Positions 16,454 to 26,800 of a DNA stretch of 64,000 nt are shown here, in pieces. A program made the position numbers and the translations under genes. The DNA comes from Granulicella tundricola MP5ACTX9 (GTDB lineage Bacteria; Acidobacteriota; Terriglobia; Terriglobales; Acidobacteriaceae): the NCBI RefSeq assembly GCF_000178975.2, contig NC_015064.1:2108001-2172000 (forward strand), read 5' to 3'. The notes under the pieces were generated by a model. It ran no database searches. It was not told where the DNA came from and saw nothing but the letters and a program-made list of their open reading frames with translations. Every line of letters starts with the position of its first letter. Position 1 is the stretch's first letter.

Positions 16454-17542
16454 ATGGTTTCGCTTCGCCCGATCATCGACCCTGCCAGACCGCGCCGTAC
16501 CTTCGTACACGCGAGTTTTTTACTGCTCCTGACGTGCTGTGGTCCTGTGATGCGTGGACAGCAACGAGATATGTTTCTGTCCTTACGGTCCGATCTGGCG
16601 GCGGCCGATCCGGGACAGAATCGCACCTATTGCAGCCTCAGCGGTCGCGTAACGACGCCTGAGGGAACGCCTGTACCCGAAGCCATCGTCCAACTCAGCG
16701 GACCCCTTTTGCCGCCACGCACTGCTACAAGCGATGCAGATGGCAGGTTCACAATCGTAGACCTGCCGCCTGGCACCTTTAGCGTAACTGTCTCCCGCGA
16801 TGGCTTCAGTCCTGTGACCGGATCGGTGCGGTTAGTGCCCGAAGCAAACACCGCCTCGGCTACCTTTACGTTGCGTCCTGCGGCGACTGATTCGGTGACC
16901 GTCTCCGCATCGGACAAGGACATTGCCGAGGCACAGATCCACCTTGCAGAACAACAGCGCATTGCGGGTATTCTGCCGAACTTCTTCGTCAGTTATATCT
17001 GGCGGGCTACGCCCCTTACCTCTGGGCAGAAGTTCCGCCTGGCTCTCAAGAACGCGGCTGACCCGGGTAACCTGATTCTCGTGGGCACGGTTGCGGGTGT
17101 TCAGCAGGCGACCAACTCGTTTCCCGGATATAGCCAGGGATGGAAGGGTTACGGTCGACGGTACGGCGCAGATCTGGGAAACCTGGTGTCCGGAACCTTC
17201 ATCGGCGGTGCGATCCTGCCCTCGGTGTTTCATCAGGATCCACGATACTTTTACAAGGGCACGGGATCGACTTCTTCACGTTTCTGGTACGCCGTGAGCC
17301 GCACGGTCGTCACGCGGGGCGACAAGGGCAGGCCGCAGCCTAACTACTCCACGATGCTGGGCGATATGTCGGCAGGCGCGCTCTCGAACCTGTACTATGC
17401 GCCGGAGGATCGTCAGGGTGCGAAGGTGACGATTGCGAATGGGCTGCTTGGGATTGCGGGCGACGCCATGAACAACGTCTTCCAGGAGTTTGTGTTGAAG
17501 AAGCTGACCACAAATAACAAGCGCAATACTCTTCAGCCTTGA
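16454..17542 (+). CDS. Carboxypeptidase-regulatory-like domain protein with a conserved C-terminal domain
   Basis: After an export segment (FVHASFLLLLTCCGPVMRGQ) there is a CarboxypepD_reg/CNA-B-type beta-sandwich (CSLSGRVTTPEGTPVPEAIVQLSG ... GFSPVTGSVRLVP), then a region ending in FIGGAILPSVFHQDPRYFYKGTG and MSAGALSNLYYAPEDRQGAKVTIANGLLG. That second region recurs in many acidobacterial proteins; I believe it is an outer-membrane-associated domain but no function is known. The ATG at 16454 is my choice; a GTG at 16391 in the same frame is the alternative, and neither has a strong ribosome-binding site. It is convergent with the GH51 operon. Confidence 0.7.
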   Translation: MVSLRPIIDPARPRRTFVHASFLLLLTCCGPVMRGQQRDMFLSLRSDLAAADPGQNRTYCSLSGRVTTPEGTPVPEAIVQLSGPLLPPRTATSDADGRFTIVDLPPGTFSVTVSRDGFSPVTGSVRLVPEANTASATFTLRPAATDSVTVSASDKDIAEAQIHLAEQQRIAGILPNFFVSYIWRATPLTSGQKFRLALKNAADPGNLILVGTVAGVQQATNSFPGYSQGWKGYGRRYGADLGNLVSGTFIGGAILPSVFHQDPRYFYKGTGSTSSRFWYAVSRTVVTRGDKGRPQPNYSTMLGDMSAGALSNLYYAPEDRQGAKVTIANGLLGIAGDAMNNVFQEFVLKKLTTNNKRNTLQP

Positions 17543-17613
17543 ACAACTCTTACGACTCGGGTCTTGACGGACATCGATGATCTAACTGGCACATCTGAGG
17601 AGCGGAGTTCTGA

Positions 17614-19506
17614 TCATTTCAACGGAATGTCTAGAACTTCAATCGAGTTTCCCGGGATGGTGTGTTTCCATTGACCATCAACGACGTTCACCCTTGACTG
17701 GACTGGCGCAATTGCGTTGGGCCGCTCAATGGAGTTGGTTGCTGACCTGGTTGCGGCATGCAGGCTTGAGAGTTGAGCCGAGCCACTATGCACGCCGTTC
17801 AATGCGAGCGTGATGGCTTGTGGTTCCGCGGAGGCGTTCACGAGCTTGAGATACAGCATGTGATTCTTCTCCGACGTGGTGGCTGACCAGAAGAATCGCG
17901 GGTCCAAGCCTGAGCCGGATGTTCGGATCGTGTGATCGCCAAGATGAGCTGCAAAGAGCACCTGTGCCCAGTAGCTTGGGGAGGCATAGGAACGGAGGGA
18001 GTCGTAGCCGATCAGGTCGGTCGACCACTGCATGCCTCCGGGATTGATGTTCGTGAGTAGAGGGGCGTAGCTTGCCATGACGATGAGGTCGCTGTTGCGC
18101 TCCATGCTCGTCATCCAGGATGCGTCTCCCAGAGCGGCACCAAAATCTGGTGTGGGAGAGCCGGTCCTTGTGGCCCACTCTCCGATAAAGATCTTTGGCC
18201 CCTTCCGGTCCATCTTGTCGTATTTCTGATTTTGATCGGGAGAGAAGAATTCCTCCGGGGTGAGGTAGTAGTGGTCGTCAATGACATCGGGCTGCCCCTG
18301 CGTGACGGGCGCTGTCGCGATCAGTTTGTAGGCGGGATATTTCTGGCGAATTGCGGAGGCGAACTGCTCGAAGCGGGCGTCGTAACTCTTGGATTTGTCG
18401 AACCAGTCCTCATTGCCCACCTCAATGTAGTGGAGGGGAAATGGTTTCGGGTGGCCTTCTTTTGCTCGCTCCGCTCCCCACTTTGTGCCTGGGTCACCGG
18501 TTACATACTCAATCTCATCCAATGCGTCCAGAACGAAGGGCTCAAGATCTTTTCCGGGTTGCACATGGTACCCTTTCAGGGAGTAGCCGGCATAGACCGC
18601 GAGGACGGGTTCGATCTTGAGATCTTCACACCATTTCAGAAACTCGAGTAAGCCCATTCCGTCTGTGGACTGATAGCCCCAAGGGCCGCGATGGGTAGGG
18701 CGGTCTACCAGCGGACCCAGGGTCTTCTTCCATTCAAAGCGTTCGTTGATATAGTCACCCTCCAGGTAGTTTCCTCCGGGTAGTCTGAGAAATTTGGGAC
18801 TCATCGCCGACATCATTTTCATGAGATCCGGGCGGTTGCCGTTAGGAGTGTTATTGAAGGTAGGAGAAAAGAGAGAGACCAGTTGCAGGTTGACGATTCC
18901 AGGATGCTCAAAGGTGAGCTCCAGATGATTTCTGGAACTCGCGGTGACGTTGGGCTGGGAATGAAGAACATACTGAAATTGTTTCCAGTCTCCGACCGGT
19001 AGAACGATGGCCGCCTGGGCAAGTACGTTGCCGGAATCGTCTGCGATAAGACGTGCGTGGGCGACGTTGGGGTGATCGACCTTGGCATAGAAAGACCCCT
19101 TGTAGGTTGTTGATGGCTGCACGGCCATCCCCCAGTATCCGGGGTTCGAGATGCCCGCCTCATTGCCTGGGCCGGCATCGACGATGGTCAACTGCAGGCT
19201 CTTCGAGAGCGCTGCGGACGGGCCGGTCGAGCCATACTTGAGCTGGGCTGTGGCGGACTTCTGGGCTACAACAGTCCAGTACTCAAAGGGTGGCCAGTGA
19301 TCATGGAAGGTGCGGTTACGGACCATCTCGGCGTAGAGACCACCATCGTAGGAGTAGTTGATCTCCTCCGTCATCAGGCCGTAGAGGGTTGGGCTGACGG
19401 CTGTGACCGGTTTAGAGGCATCGATGGTGAGCGTCGGTGTCTGGGCTTGCAAAACCGGAGCTACAAGGCAGAAGGTCACAAGGCAAAGGCGATACTGTAT
19501 TTTCAT
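17614..19506 (-). CDS. GH51-type alpha-L-arabinofuranosidase
   Basis: A secreted GH51-like retaining arabinofuranosidase: signal peptide MKIQYRLCLVTFCLVAPVLQAQ, an N-terminal carbohydrate-binding-like beta domain, then the (beta/alpha)8 barrel. The acid/base glutamate is in YIEVGNEDW (about residue 366) and the nucleophile in FIGEWAT (about residue 443), both intact. The conserved start YGLMTEEINYSYDGGLYAEMVRNR is typical of the eukaryotic-type GH51 subgroup. Last gene of a three-gene minus-strand operon (GH51-GH43-GH51, gaps 42 and 38 bases) whose promoter carries a LacI-type site at 22726. It should remove arabinofuranosyl side chains or the ends of arabinan. Confidence 0.9.
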   Translation of the reverse strand: MKIQYRLCLVTFCLVAPVLQAQTPTLTIDASKPVTAVSPTLYGLMTEEINYSYDGGLYAEMVRNRTFHDHWPPFEYWTVVAQKSATAQLKYGSTGPSAALSKSLQLTIVDAGPGNEAGISNPGYWGMAVQPSTTYKGSFYAKVDHPNVAHARLIADDSGNVLAQAAIVLPVGDWKQFQYVLHSQPNVTASSRNHLELTFEHPGIVNLQLVSLFSPTFNNTPNGNRPDLMKMMSAMSPKFLRLPGGNYLEGDYINERFEWKKTLGPLVDRPTHRGPWGYQSTDGMGLLEFLKWCEDLKIEPVLAVYAGYSLKGYHVQPGKDLEPFVLDALDEIEYVTGDPGTKWGAERAKEGHPKPFPLHYIEVGNEDWFDKSKSYDARFEQFASAIRQKYPAYKLIATAPVTQGQPDVIDDHYYLTPEEFFSPDQNQKYDKMDRKGPKIFIGEWATRTGSPTPDFGAALGDASWMTSMERNSDLIVMASYAPLLTNINPGGMQWSTDLIGYDSLRSYASPSYWAQVLFAAHLGDHTIRTSGSGLDPRFFWSATTSEKNHMLYLKLVNASAEPQAITLALNGVHSGSAQLSSLHAATRSATNSIERPNAIAPVQSRVNVVDGQWKHTIPGNSIEVLDIPLK

Positions 19507-19544
19507 GAGATGTCCTGGTCTGCTGCTCACGGAGGGAGATGACA

Positions 19545-20576
19545 TCAGTTGGAAAGTACGACTGACGGCCAATCGCCAGACCAGTCGATGGTGGAGAGTT
19601 GCATGCCTGGTCTTCCGTCCTTTGCGTCATAGGCGTGGAAGACCATGAGGTCACTGCCCGATGGGTCCATGAACACGCTCTCGCCTCCTGGGCCTAACCA
19701 GGTCTTGTTGGGGAGAAGCACGCTGGAGCCACCACCGCGGGATAGCGGTACACCATCGCGGTCCAGGTATGGGCCGGTGATGGAGAGAGATCTTCCGACC
19801 ATTGTCTTGTATGTGCTTTTCAAGCCACGGCAGCATAGATCCCACGAGGTGAAGAGGTAATAGAACTGGCCGTGCCGAACGATAAATGGCGCTTCAATGG
19901 CCTGCCAATCCGGAGGCAGGCCGGGATGCGCCGGGTCGGCGTCTGCCGGCTGTTTCCGGCGGGCGAGGTCATAGAGGTGAGAGTCTGTCTTTGAGAGCAG
20001 GCCTGAGTTGTCGTCAAGACGCCACATCTTGATTCCATCCCAGAAGCTGCCGAAGGCCAGCCAGCCATGGCCATCCTTGTCAGCGATGTAGTTGGGGTCG
20101 ATGGCGTTGTAGTTATCGGAGGCATGAGACTCAAAGACCAACCCGCGATCCTGCCATTTGTGGTTCGGGTTCGACTTATCCAATGTTTTATTCGTGGCCA
20201 ATGCAATGCCTGACGTGTTCTTGCCGAAGAGCGAGTAGGAGTAATAGAGGCGGTACTCGCCGTGAACGAACGATATGTCGGCTGCCCAGAGGTCTTTCGT
20301 GCCGGGGCTGCGTGTTGTGATCCATGCCGGGATAGAGTCGAAGACCTGGCCACATAAGTTCCAATGCTCAAGATCCCTGGAGCAGCGGACGGCGAACTGA
20401 CCGCCATCCGCGGTCTTGCCTGTGGTGAAGACGTACCATGTGTTTCCATCACGCGCGATGGATGGGTCGTGGGCGCCCTGTATATCTCCTTTTACGGGAA
20501 TGGATCTTGGGTTCTGTGCAAAGACGCTACCCGCGTTGAGCGCAATCAGGAGATAGATCGATATAACAAAGCGCAT
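19545..20576 (-). CDS. GH43 endo-arabinanase-like enzyme
   Basis: A secreted five-bladed beta-propeller enzyme of 343 residues. Signal peptide MRFVISIYLLIALNAGSVFA is followed by the GH43 catalytic triad: base in GAHDPSIARD (Asp37), pKa modulator in AIDPNYI (Asp160) and acid in AIEAPFIV (Glu228). The HDPS start and the GHGWLAFGSFWDGI blade match arabinan endo-1,5-alpha-L-arabinanases. Placed between two GH51 arabinofuranosidases in one operon, it would cut the arabinan backbone so that they can trim the fragments. Confidence 0.9.
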   Translation of the reverse strand: MRFVISIYLLIALNAGSVFAQNPRSIPVKGDIQGAHDPSIARDGNTWYVFTTGKTADGGQFAVRCSRDLEHWNLCGQVFDSIPAWITTRSPGTKDLWAADISFVHGEYRLYYSYSLFGKNTSGIALATNKTLDKSNPNHKWQDRGLVFESHASDNYNAIDPNYIADKDGHGWLAFGSFWDGIKMWRLDDNSGLLSKTDSHLYDLARRKQPADADPAHPGLPPDWQAIEAPFIVRHGQFYYLFTSWDLCCRGLKSTYKTMVGRSLSITGPYLDRDGVPLSRGGGSSVLLPNKTWLGPGGESVFMDPSGSDLMVFHAYDAKDGRPGMQLSTIDWSGDWPSVVLSN

Positions 20577-20618
20577 TGGAAACCTGCCTGTGTTGGATGG
20601 TTTACTGCTGTCGAGCAG

Positions 20619-22679
20619 CTACTTCAGTCCGTCTTTCGGAATTTCCACCACCGTGACGCTCTTGCTTGGAAAGGTGTAAGTCAACTTCGACTTGAAGGCT
20701 TCCGAGCGCATGATGGGGGTGACTGTGTTGGGATTCACTTCATCATTCTCCACCAATATGTTTTCCCCGGTTATGGTTGAAATCCGGGCGGTGCCGGACT
20801 TGACGCCGAAGGCGCTGAGATCCACCTCCGCCGTAGCCGCATGGGTGAGGTGACGGTTTACGCAGAAGAGCACGAGGCTCTTGCCGTCCGCTGACTCGGC
20901 TGCGATCACATCAAGGTAGGGGACGTTTGAGATCTCAGGAAGGCGCTGTATGCCGTGGGTGACGTTGTACGTGGGCGAGTCCGACTGGACCGCCAACAAC
21001 AGATGAGGGTGGGTGCTGCTATAGGCACGAAGCACCCAGTAGGCAGGGGATCCATAGGCCTGACCATGCTTCTTGACGATGCCTGCAAAGTCAATGATGC
21101 CGGTCATGTCAGAGACGCCGACGGCATCCGAGTTGCGCAAAACCATGTTGAGGAAGCCACCAGCGAAGAGTGCCCCGCCGAGGTTTGAGAAGTGAGGGCC
21201 AGTGTGGGAGTCGGAGACCATGAGCCACTCAGTGAACGCTACCTTGACGTCCGGCCGGCCGGAGTCTGCGATCTGCTTCTTGATGGCCTGCATTCGGTCT
21301 GCGAGACCCCAGGGAAGAGCGAGCGCGGCTTGCGTGCGGAATTGGTCGCTGGCATGGGCAAGCTGGACGTTGTCATTGACGACAAAGTGGGTGGAGAGGT
21401 AGTTGAAGGTGTCAGGCGGCGTGGCGAGTTGCTGGGCGTCCCAGTCATGGAAGAAGTCTTCATCTGCCCCGGTGGCGATGAGACGTGCGTGCGGGTCAAC
21501 GGCGCGGATGGCCTGGCTCGTTGCGAGGGTCTTGGCGGCTACGCGCTCCATGGAGGGATAGCCTACCTGGAAGTCTCCCCAGAGCTCGTTTCCAAGCTCC
21601 CATAGATTGCCGCCCTTGTGATCTCCCCAATGCTCGTTGACGTAGCGAACCCAGTCGGCTGCGTCCTGCGGATGGCCGGTGCCGAGGTTGAGGGCGATCT
21701 GAGGCTGGGCGTTGATGAGTCGGCAGAAGTTGAGGAACTCATCGGTGCCGAAGGTGTTGTATTCCGGGATGCCCCAGGAGAGGTTGAGCTTGGAGATGCG
21801 CTTGTCAGCGGGGCCTAACCCGTCATGCCAGTCATAGTGTGAGGTGAAATTTCCGCCGAAGCGAACGAGGGGCGAATGAAGCTCGCGTGCGAGGTTGAGG
21901 ACGTCCGGGTCCATGCCATCGACTGCGTCTGCAGGGAAGAGCGAGACGTTGTCTACCTGAGCTCGAGCGTCATTGGAGAGCGAGATGACGAGATCGACGG
22001 GATCAAGCGGGGCCACGTTCCCGGGCTTAAGCGTCAGGCTAAAGGGATATTTCGTCCACGTTGCCTGCGATGCAACGATATCTGCGGATGCGAGGGTTTG
22101 ATCGTGATGGTCTCTGCGGCGCAAGGAGACCGACACAGTTTCCGGGCCTTCTACATGTTTGATCCAGATGTTTCCCTTATAGGTCAGTTCACGCTGGACG
22201 GGCAGATCAAGGCGCTGAAGAATGCCGACTTCCTTGCCGGGCAGAGACATCAGGAGGAGGGACTGGTATGAGTTTGCGGCATCACCGCGAATGGGCGCGT
22301 ATCGGCTGCCCTGGCTGCGTTCAAGCGGCTCCCAGGGCAGGGGGAGGCCTACCTCTGAGCCGCGGCGGAGTTCGGGGCGCTCGTGCAACATCTGGGCGAT
22401 GTTGTTTGAGGACCAGAGACCATCCTCGAAGGAAGGGTTAACGACTGCGTCCGCCCAGAGGCCCCCGTAGGTCGATTGGCGAATGGGTTCAAGAAAGCTG
22501 CCGAACAGGGCTTCTGGAATGATCTGCGGATGGGCAGGGCGGCTGACCTTGATATGAACGGGGCCGTTGGCGGCGGGGTTGGATTCAGTAATCTGAGCTC
22601 CGCTCAGAGTGCATGCGCCTCCGAGAAGGACTGCGGGAGTCAGGCAGAGAAGACTGAATTTCAAAGGTTTCAGCACCAT
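20619..22679 (-). CDS. GH51-type alpha-L-arabinofuranosidase (second paralogue)
   Basis: Second GH51-like enzyme, 686 residues and first gene of the operon. It has a hydrophobic signal segment near LLCLTPAVLLGGACTLSG (the cysteine might be lipidated, but the lipobox is poor), a jelly-roll-like N-terminal region, then the catalytic barrel with acid/base ELGNELWG (Glu365) and nucleophile AFTEWLMV (Glu484). The PSFEDGLW and FGSFLEPIRQSTYGGLWAD segments match secreted GH51 enzymes. Identity to the downstream GH51 looks low by eye, so the two probably differ in linkage preference. The operator-like site lies 47 bases upstream of the ATG. Confidence 0.9.
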   Translation of the reverse strand: MVLKPLKFSLLCLTPAVLLGGACTLSGAQITESNPAANGPVHIKVSRPAHPQIIPEALFGSFLEPIRQSTYGGLWADAVVNPSFEDGLWSSNNIAQMLHERPELRRGSEVGLPLPWEPLERSQGSRYAPIRGDAANSYQSLLLMSLPGKEVGILQRLDLPVQRELTYKGNIWIKHVEGPETVSVSLRRRDHHDQTLASADIVASQATWTKYPFSLTLKPGNVAPLDPVDLVISLSNDARAQVDNVSLFPADAVDGMDPDVLNLARELHSPLVRFGGNFTSHYDWHDGLGPADKRISKLNLSWGIPEYNTFGTDEFLNFCRLINAQPQIALNLGTGHPQDAADWVRYVNEHWGDHKGGNLWELGNELWGDFQVGYPSMERVAAKTLATSQAIRAVDPHARLIATGADEDFFHDWDAQQLATPPDTFNYLSTHFVVNDNVQLAHASDQFRTQAALALPWGLADRMQAIKKQIADSGRPDVKVAFTEWLMVSDSHTGPHFSNLGGALFAGGFLNMVLRNSDAVGVSDMTGIIDFAGIVKKHGQAYGSPAYWVLRAYSSTHPHLLLAVQSDSPTYNVTHGIQRLPEISNVPYLDVIAAESADGKSLVLFCVNRHLTHAATAEVDLSAFGVKSGTARISTITGENILVENDEVNPNTVTPIMRSEAFKSKLTYTFPSKSVTVVEIPKDGLK

Positions 22680-22725
22680 GAGACCGTACTCCTGTTGGGC
22701 AAGGCAAATATGAACTTCGCGGCAG

Positions 22726-22739
22726 TGTAACCGGTTTCA
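22726..22739. promoter_or_regulatory. LacI-type operator, site 1 (GH51-GH43-GH51 operon)
   Basis: TGTAACCGGTTTCA is an imperfect palindrome with a central CG, the typical form of LacI-family operators. It is 47 bases upstream of the GH51 start at 22679. Three similar sites lie before the other operons of the locus. Confidence 0.7.
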
Positions 22740-22783
22740 TTGATGTTTGTCATGGGCTAATGCAGCTCGATATTTTGCCTTGG

Positions 22784-23767
22784 TCAGGGTAGCGGCTGAG
22801 ATGAGATTGGGGCTGACTTGCCCTGCTGTTTGATTGCGAGATCGGCTGCTATCTTGAGCTCCTGGGCCGATGCCTCCTTGTCGTTGAGGCGGGCGAGCGC
22901 GAGGCCAAGATAGTAGTGGGCGACCTGATAGTCAGGAGCCGCGATGGTCGCTTTGCGGAGAGATGCGACGGCGGTGGAATAGTCCATTTGTCGATAGGCC
23001 AGGATGCCAAGGCCAGCCAGTGCTCCTCCGTGATTTGGAGCGCGGGCGAGGGTGCGTTCGAAGAGCGGTTTGGCCGCCTCGTCGCGATGGTCGTCTAACG
23101 CCATCTGGCCCAACTGGTAGTACGACTCGGTTTGCAGGGGTTGAAGTCTTATCGATTCATTGAACTGTGCGTCTGCCTCTTCCGGGCGCTGCTCCATTTG
23201 GAGGAGATGGCCGAGACCGTAGTGAGCCGAGGCGTCCGCAGGTCGTGCGGCAAGATAGGTGTCATAGTGACGTTCGGCTGCGGGGAAGGACTGCTGATCC
23301 TGCTCCACGCGTGCGAGCGCGTAAACGTTGTCAGGGTCATGGGGGGCCAACGCTATTGCTTGTGCGAGCGCCTCGGCTGCAGCCGCAAGTTGGTGCATGT
23401 CATAAAGCTGAATGCCTAGATGATGAAGGAGGGTGGGATCGTCCGGGAGATAATTGCGGGCGTGACTCAGGCACAGGAGAGCCGCTTGCTGGTTGCCGGC
23501 GTGGCGGGATTCAAGCGCAAGGGCGGTTGCGGCTGAGAGTTCTCCCTTGCGCGCCGGGGGGGAATGGGGGTCGATGGCAAGGACCGTTTCATAGTGTTCC
23601 ATAGCCTCCTGGTAACGATGATGCTCAAGCATTTGGCCGGCTATAGCCAGAGTTGCTTCCACACCCTGGGGCGATGGCGCCTGCCATGAGTAGACCGACA
23701 GACCGCATGCAGGGCGAAGCGGCAAGCTGATTGCAGCGATGAGGAACACTTGGCGAAGAGGCATCAT
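22784..23767 (-). CDS. Secreted TPR protein of the arabinan locus
   Basis: From ATG 23767 the protein starts MMPLRQVFLIAAISLPLRPACGLS, a signal peptide, followed by about seven TPR units (YQEAMEHYETVLAIDPHSPPARKG; HYDTYLAARPADASAHYGLG; AAKPLFERTLARAPNHGG). It lies 85 bases downstream of the TonB receptor on the same strand and is probably transcribed with it. TPR proteins accompany TonB-dependent uptake systems in Acidobacteria where Bacteroidota would have SusD; a role as surface or periplasmic scaffold is inference. The 50 codons upstream of 23767 overlap the end of the receptor gene in another frame and are not used. Confidence 0.8.
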   Translation of the reverse strand: MMPLRQVFLIAAISLPLRPACGLSVYSWQAPSPQGVEATLAIAGQMLEHHRYQEAMEHYETVLAIDPHSPPARKGELSAATALALESRHAGNQQAALLCLSHARNYLPDDPTLLHHLGIQLYDMHQLAAAAEALAQAIALAPHDPDNVYALARVEQDQQSFPAAERHYDTYLAARPADASAHYGLGHLLQMEQRPEEADAQFNESIRLQPLQTESYYQLGQMALDDHRDEAAKPLFERTLARAPNHGGALAGLGILAYRQMDYSTAVASLRKATIAAPDYQVAHYYLGLALARLNDKEASAQELKIAADLAIKQQGKSAPISSQPLP

Positions 23768-23852
23768 GGCGCAAAAAAGTCGGTGGAAGCGCTGTCGATC
23801 TGCGCTTCCACCGAAGGTACCACATGGTTTGAGAGCTGAATGCAAGGCAGGG

Positions 23853-26800
23853 CTAGAACTGGATACGGCCCGTGATCTGCATCTGGCGTGGTCCGTTGAT
23901 GGTGTAAGTCGGGACACCGAAGGTGTAGTCGTAGGGCTGGGTATCCGGTGTTCCGAAGACGTGGCGGTTGAAGGCGTTGAGAAGCTCTATCTTCAGAATG
24001 AAGGAGGATCCTTCGCCAAAGGGCGTTTCTTTCAGGAAGCTGAAATCCTCGTTGAGGTACTTGTAGTTGCGAAGCTCGGCTGTGACGCGGGGGATGTTTC
24101 CGAACTGGAAGGCTCCGTTGTCGCAGGTCGCGCAGTTTCCGGACTGAACCGCTCTGGCGCTCCTGTTGATGCTGTTGTTCTGGCTATAGATGGCTGGGGC
24201 CTTTTGGAATTGCGAGTACGCGGCGTTACCGGTATTGGTAAGTCCGTTGAACTCGCTATCCACGTTAGGGTCGGAGCCAACGTTTGGATAGTTGGCTCTG
24301 AGCTGGCGGAACGGATCAATATGATTGAAGGCGGGGCTCTTGAGGCTTGAGCCCGGGACGCGACTAAAGGCGATGCAGTTTTGAAATCCCGGGATACCAT
24401 CGGCGCAACCAAAGGAGGTCGGTTGGCCCGACTGATAGCGTTGCACGGCACCAATCTTGAAGCCGCTCACCGCTGACCTCAGGAAGGGACTGCTGAAGTT
24501 GCCGAATGCTTTTCCTTTTCCGAACGGCAGTTCATAGATGTAGCTGACGACGAAGGTATGCGGGATGTCCTGGATCGAGAGAGCCTTGATGCTCTTCGGA
24601 TTGGCTGGGTCCTGTTCCTGGTTGACGCCGGCGTTGGTTCCAGGAAGAGCTGAGTCAGCGTTGGTGATCGACTTGGCCCAGGTATAGGAGGCCTGGAGGT
24701 TAAGGCCCTGTGAGAAGCGGCGCTCGAGGGTAGCGATCATGGCTTCATAGGACGAATGGCCGACATTCTGAAGGCAGCAATCCGTTGCGATGAAGTCATA
24801 CTGTGGGAATGGGCGAAGTGCCTGATAGTAGTTCGCGTTGGTGTTGAAGGTCGCGTAAGGCGACTTGACACCGCTGACCGGGGCATAGGTTGAGAAGGGA
24901 CGGTTGAGAATATCGCCCAAGCCAAAGGCCGAGGTGGGGATATTGTTGACGTTTTCAATGCCCGATTTGAGGTGAGAACCGGCCGAACCGATGTAGCCAA
25001 TGGTCGCGATCAGGTCCTTGGCGACCTCCTGCTGAACCTGCAGGTTCCACTGGTTGACCTGAGCGGGACGACCGTAGGACGGCTTGATGTAGTTGCTGAA
25101 GTTTGCGGGAGCGGCAGAGTTCCCATTGCTGAAGAGACCAGGGTCCAGGTTCGGTTTGATTGCGTATGGATTCAGACCGTTATCGATAGAATACGCATTC
25201 GTGAATCCATCACTATTCTGCTGGATGGGGAGAGAGAAGCCTGCGGTTTCCGAACCTCCGAAGTCCGAGTACTGTAGCGGTGCGTAGAGGGTTGCGAAAC
25301 CAGCACGGACCGAAAGCTTGTTGTTCCACGAAGAGGGCGAGTAGGCAAAGCCGACGCGAGGAGCGATGTCCTTGTACCAGGTATCGGCCCAACGGGTATT
25401 GCAGTTGCATGTCGTGCCGAAGACGAGCGCTCCGGGCAGGCCGCTGTGGGGATCGATTGCTGTGGGGCTAAAGTTCGACGTGTCGTTAACTGATTCTCTG
25501 CGGGGCTGGTCGATGTCGTAGCGAATACCGATATTCAATACGAGTTCCTTCGAGACCTTGAAATCGTCTTGAATGAAGCCGGCCCAGTAGTTTGAAATCC
25601 AACGCGGCTGGTGGGTATTGATGGTGGCGCCTGCCGAATCGAACGCGCCGAGGAAGAAGCTCGCTCCGCCAAGGCCTGTCCCGTCCTGGTAGGGGCTCAG
25701 CTTTGCGGCCTTCGTCTGGTTCCCATTGAAGTTGAAGTAGCCGTTCTCCTGATCGTGGGCAATGCTGGAGTACTGCTGGTAGCGGTAGTCCACTCCGAAC
25801 TTGAAGCTGTTCCGCCCCTTTTGCCAGCTTACGGAATCATTGAAGCGAATACCGTTGTCGATGTTGTCGTCGTTCTGATTACGGCTGAGTGAGACGTAGC
25901 CGGTTACGTTGATCACAGGGAAGCCGCCGACGATGTTTGGAATGCCAAGCTGCTGGGCGTAGTTGATGCCGGTGCCGGATTCAATCGAACCGTTGATGGA
26001 ATTGGAGCGGTTGTAGCCAAGATTCAGGTGGTTGAGGAGGCTAGGAGTGAAGATATGATCCCATCCTCCGCGCCCAAAATGGGTGATAAAGTTCTGTGTC
26101 TGCACGTTAGGCGTGACTGGCGAAGGTAACTGGAAGTTCGTCGGGCTGTTATGGGTGTTCTGGCGTGTGCTGTATGAACCAAAGAGTTTATCGTGAGGTC
26201 CAAGGCTATGGTCCACACGAATGGTATAGGTGGTATTGCTGATTGGGCTGGACGTATTAAGGGTGTAGTTGTTAGAAATACCCGGCGAAGTGGGAGTCGG
26301 GTAGTAGGCCAGGAGCTTCGAGGTTAGCGGGCTAATGCGCCCGGCTGGGATGACGTTGAGCTTCCCGCCACTGGCGAATGCCGTCCGGCAGGGAACACCT
26401 CCCACTGTCCTGGTGGTCAGAGGATCGAAGATCTCGCCGTTGTAGAGCGGGGTGCCGTCGCAGGGATTCAGAATCGGGTTCCCTGCGGCGTCCAGTTTCT
26501 GAGAGCCGAGCTGATCGCTGAAGTCTCCGCCACGTTCAGGAGTGGTAAGGACGGTGCTGGTGATGGCGCCACCAAGCGTGTGGCGATATTGCTCCCAGGA
26601 AAAGAAGAAGAATGTCTTGTCCTTGCCGTTGTAAAGGTGAGGGATGACGGCCGGACCGCCAATGCTGCCGCCGTAATCGTTTTGTTTGTCGTTGCCACGG
26701 TTGTACGTGCCCTCGATCGGGTTACCCTGCGATTGGTAGAACGCTTTGAAGCCGTTGTTAAACCAGCCATTGGCATTGAGATCTTCATTTCGGAAGATGT

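Noticed and set aside
18490..18512. GTCACCGGTTACAT resembling a LacI operator inside the GH51 gene
   Set aside because: It is within coding sequence, imperfect, and reads as ordinary codons; no promoter is near.
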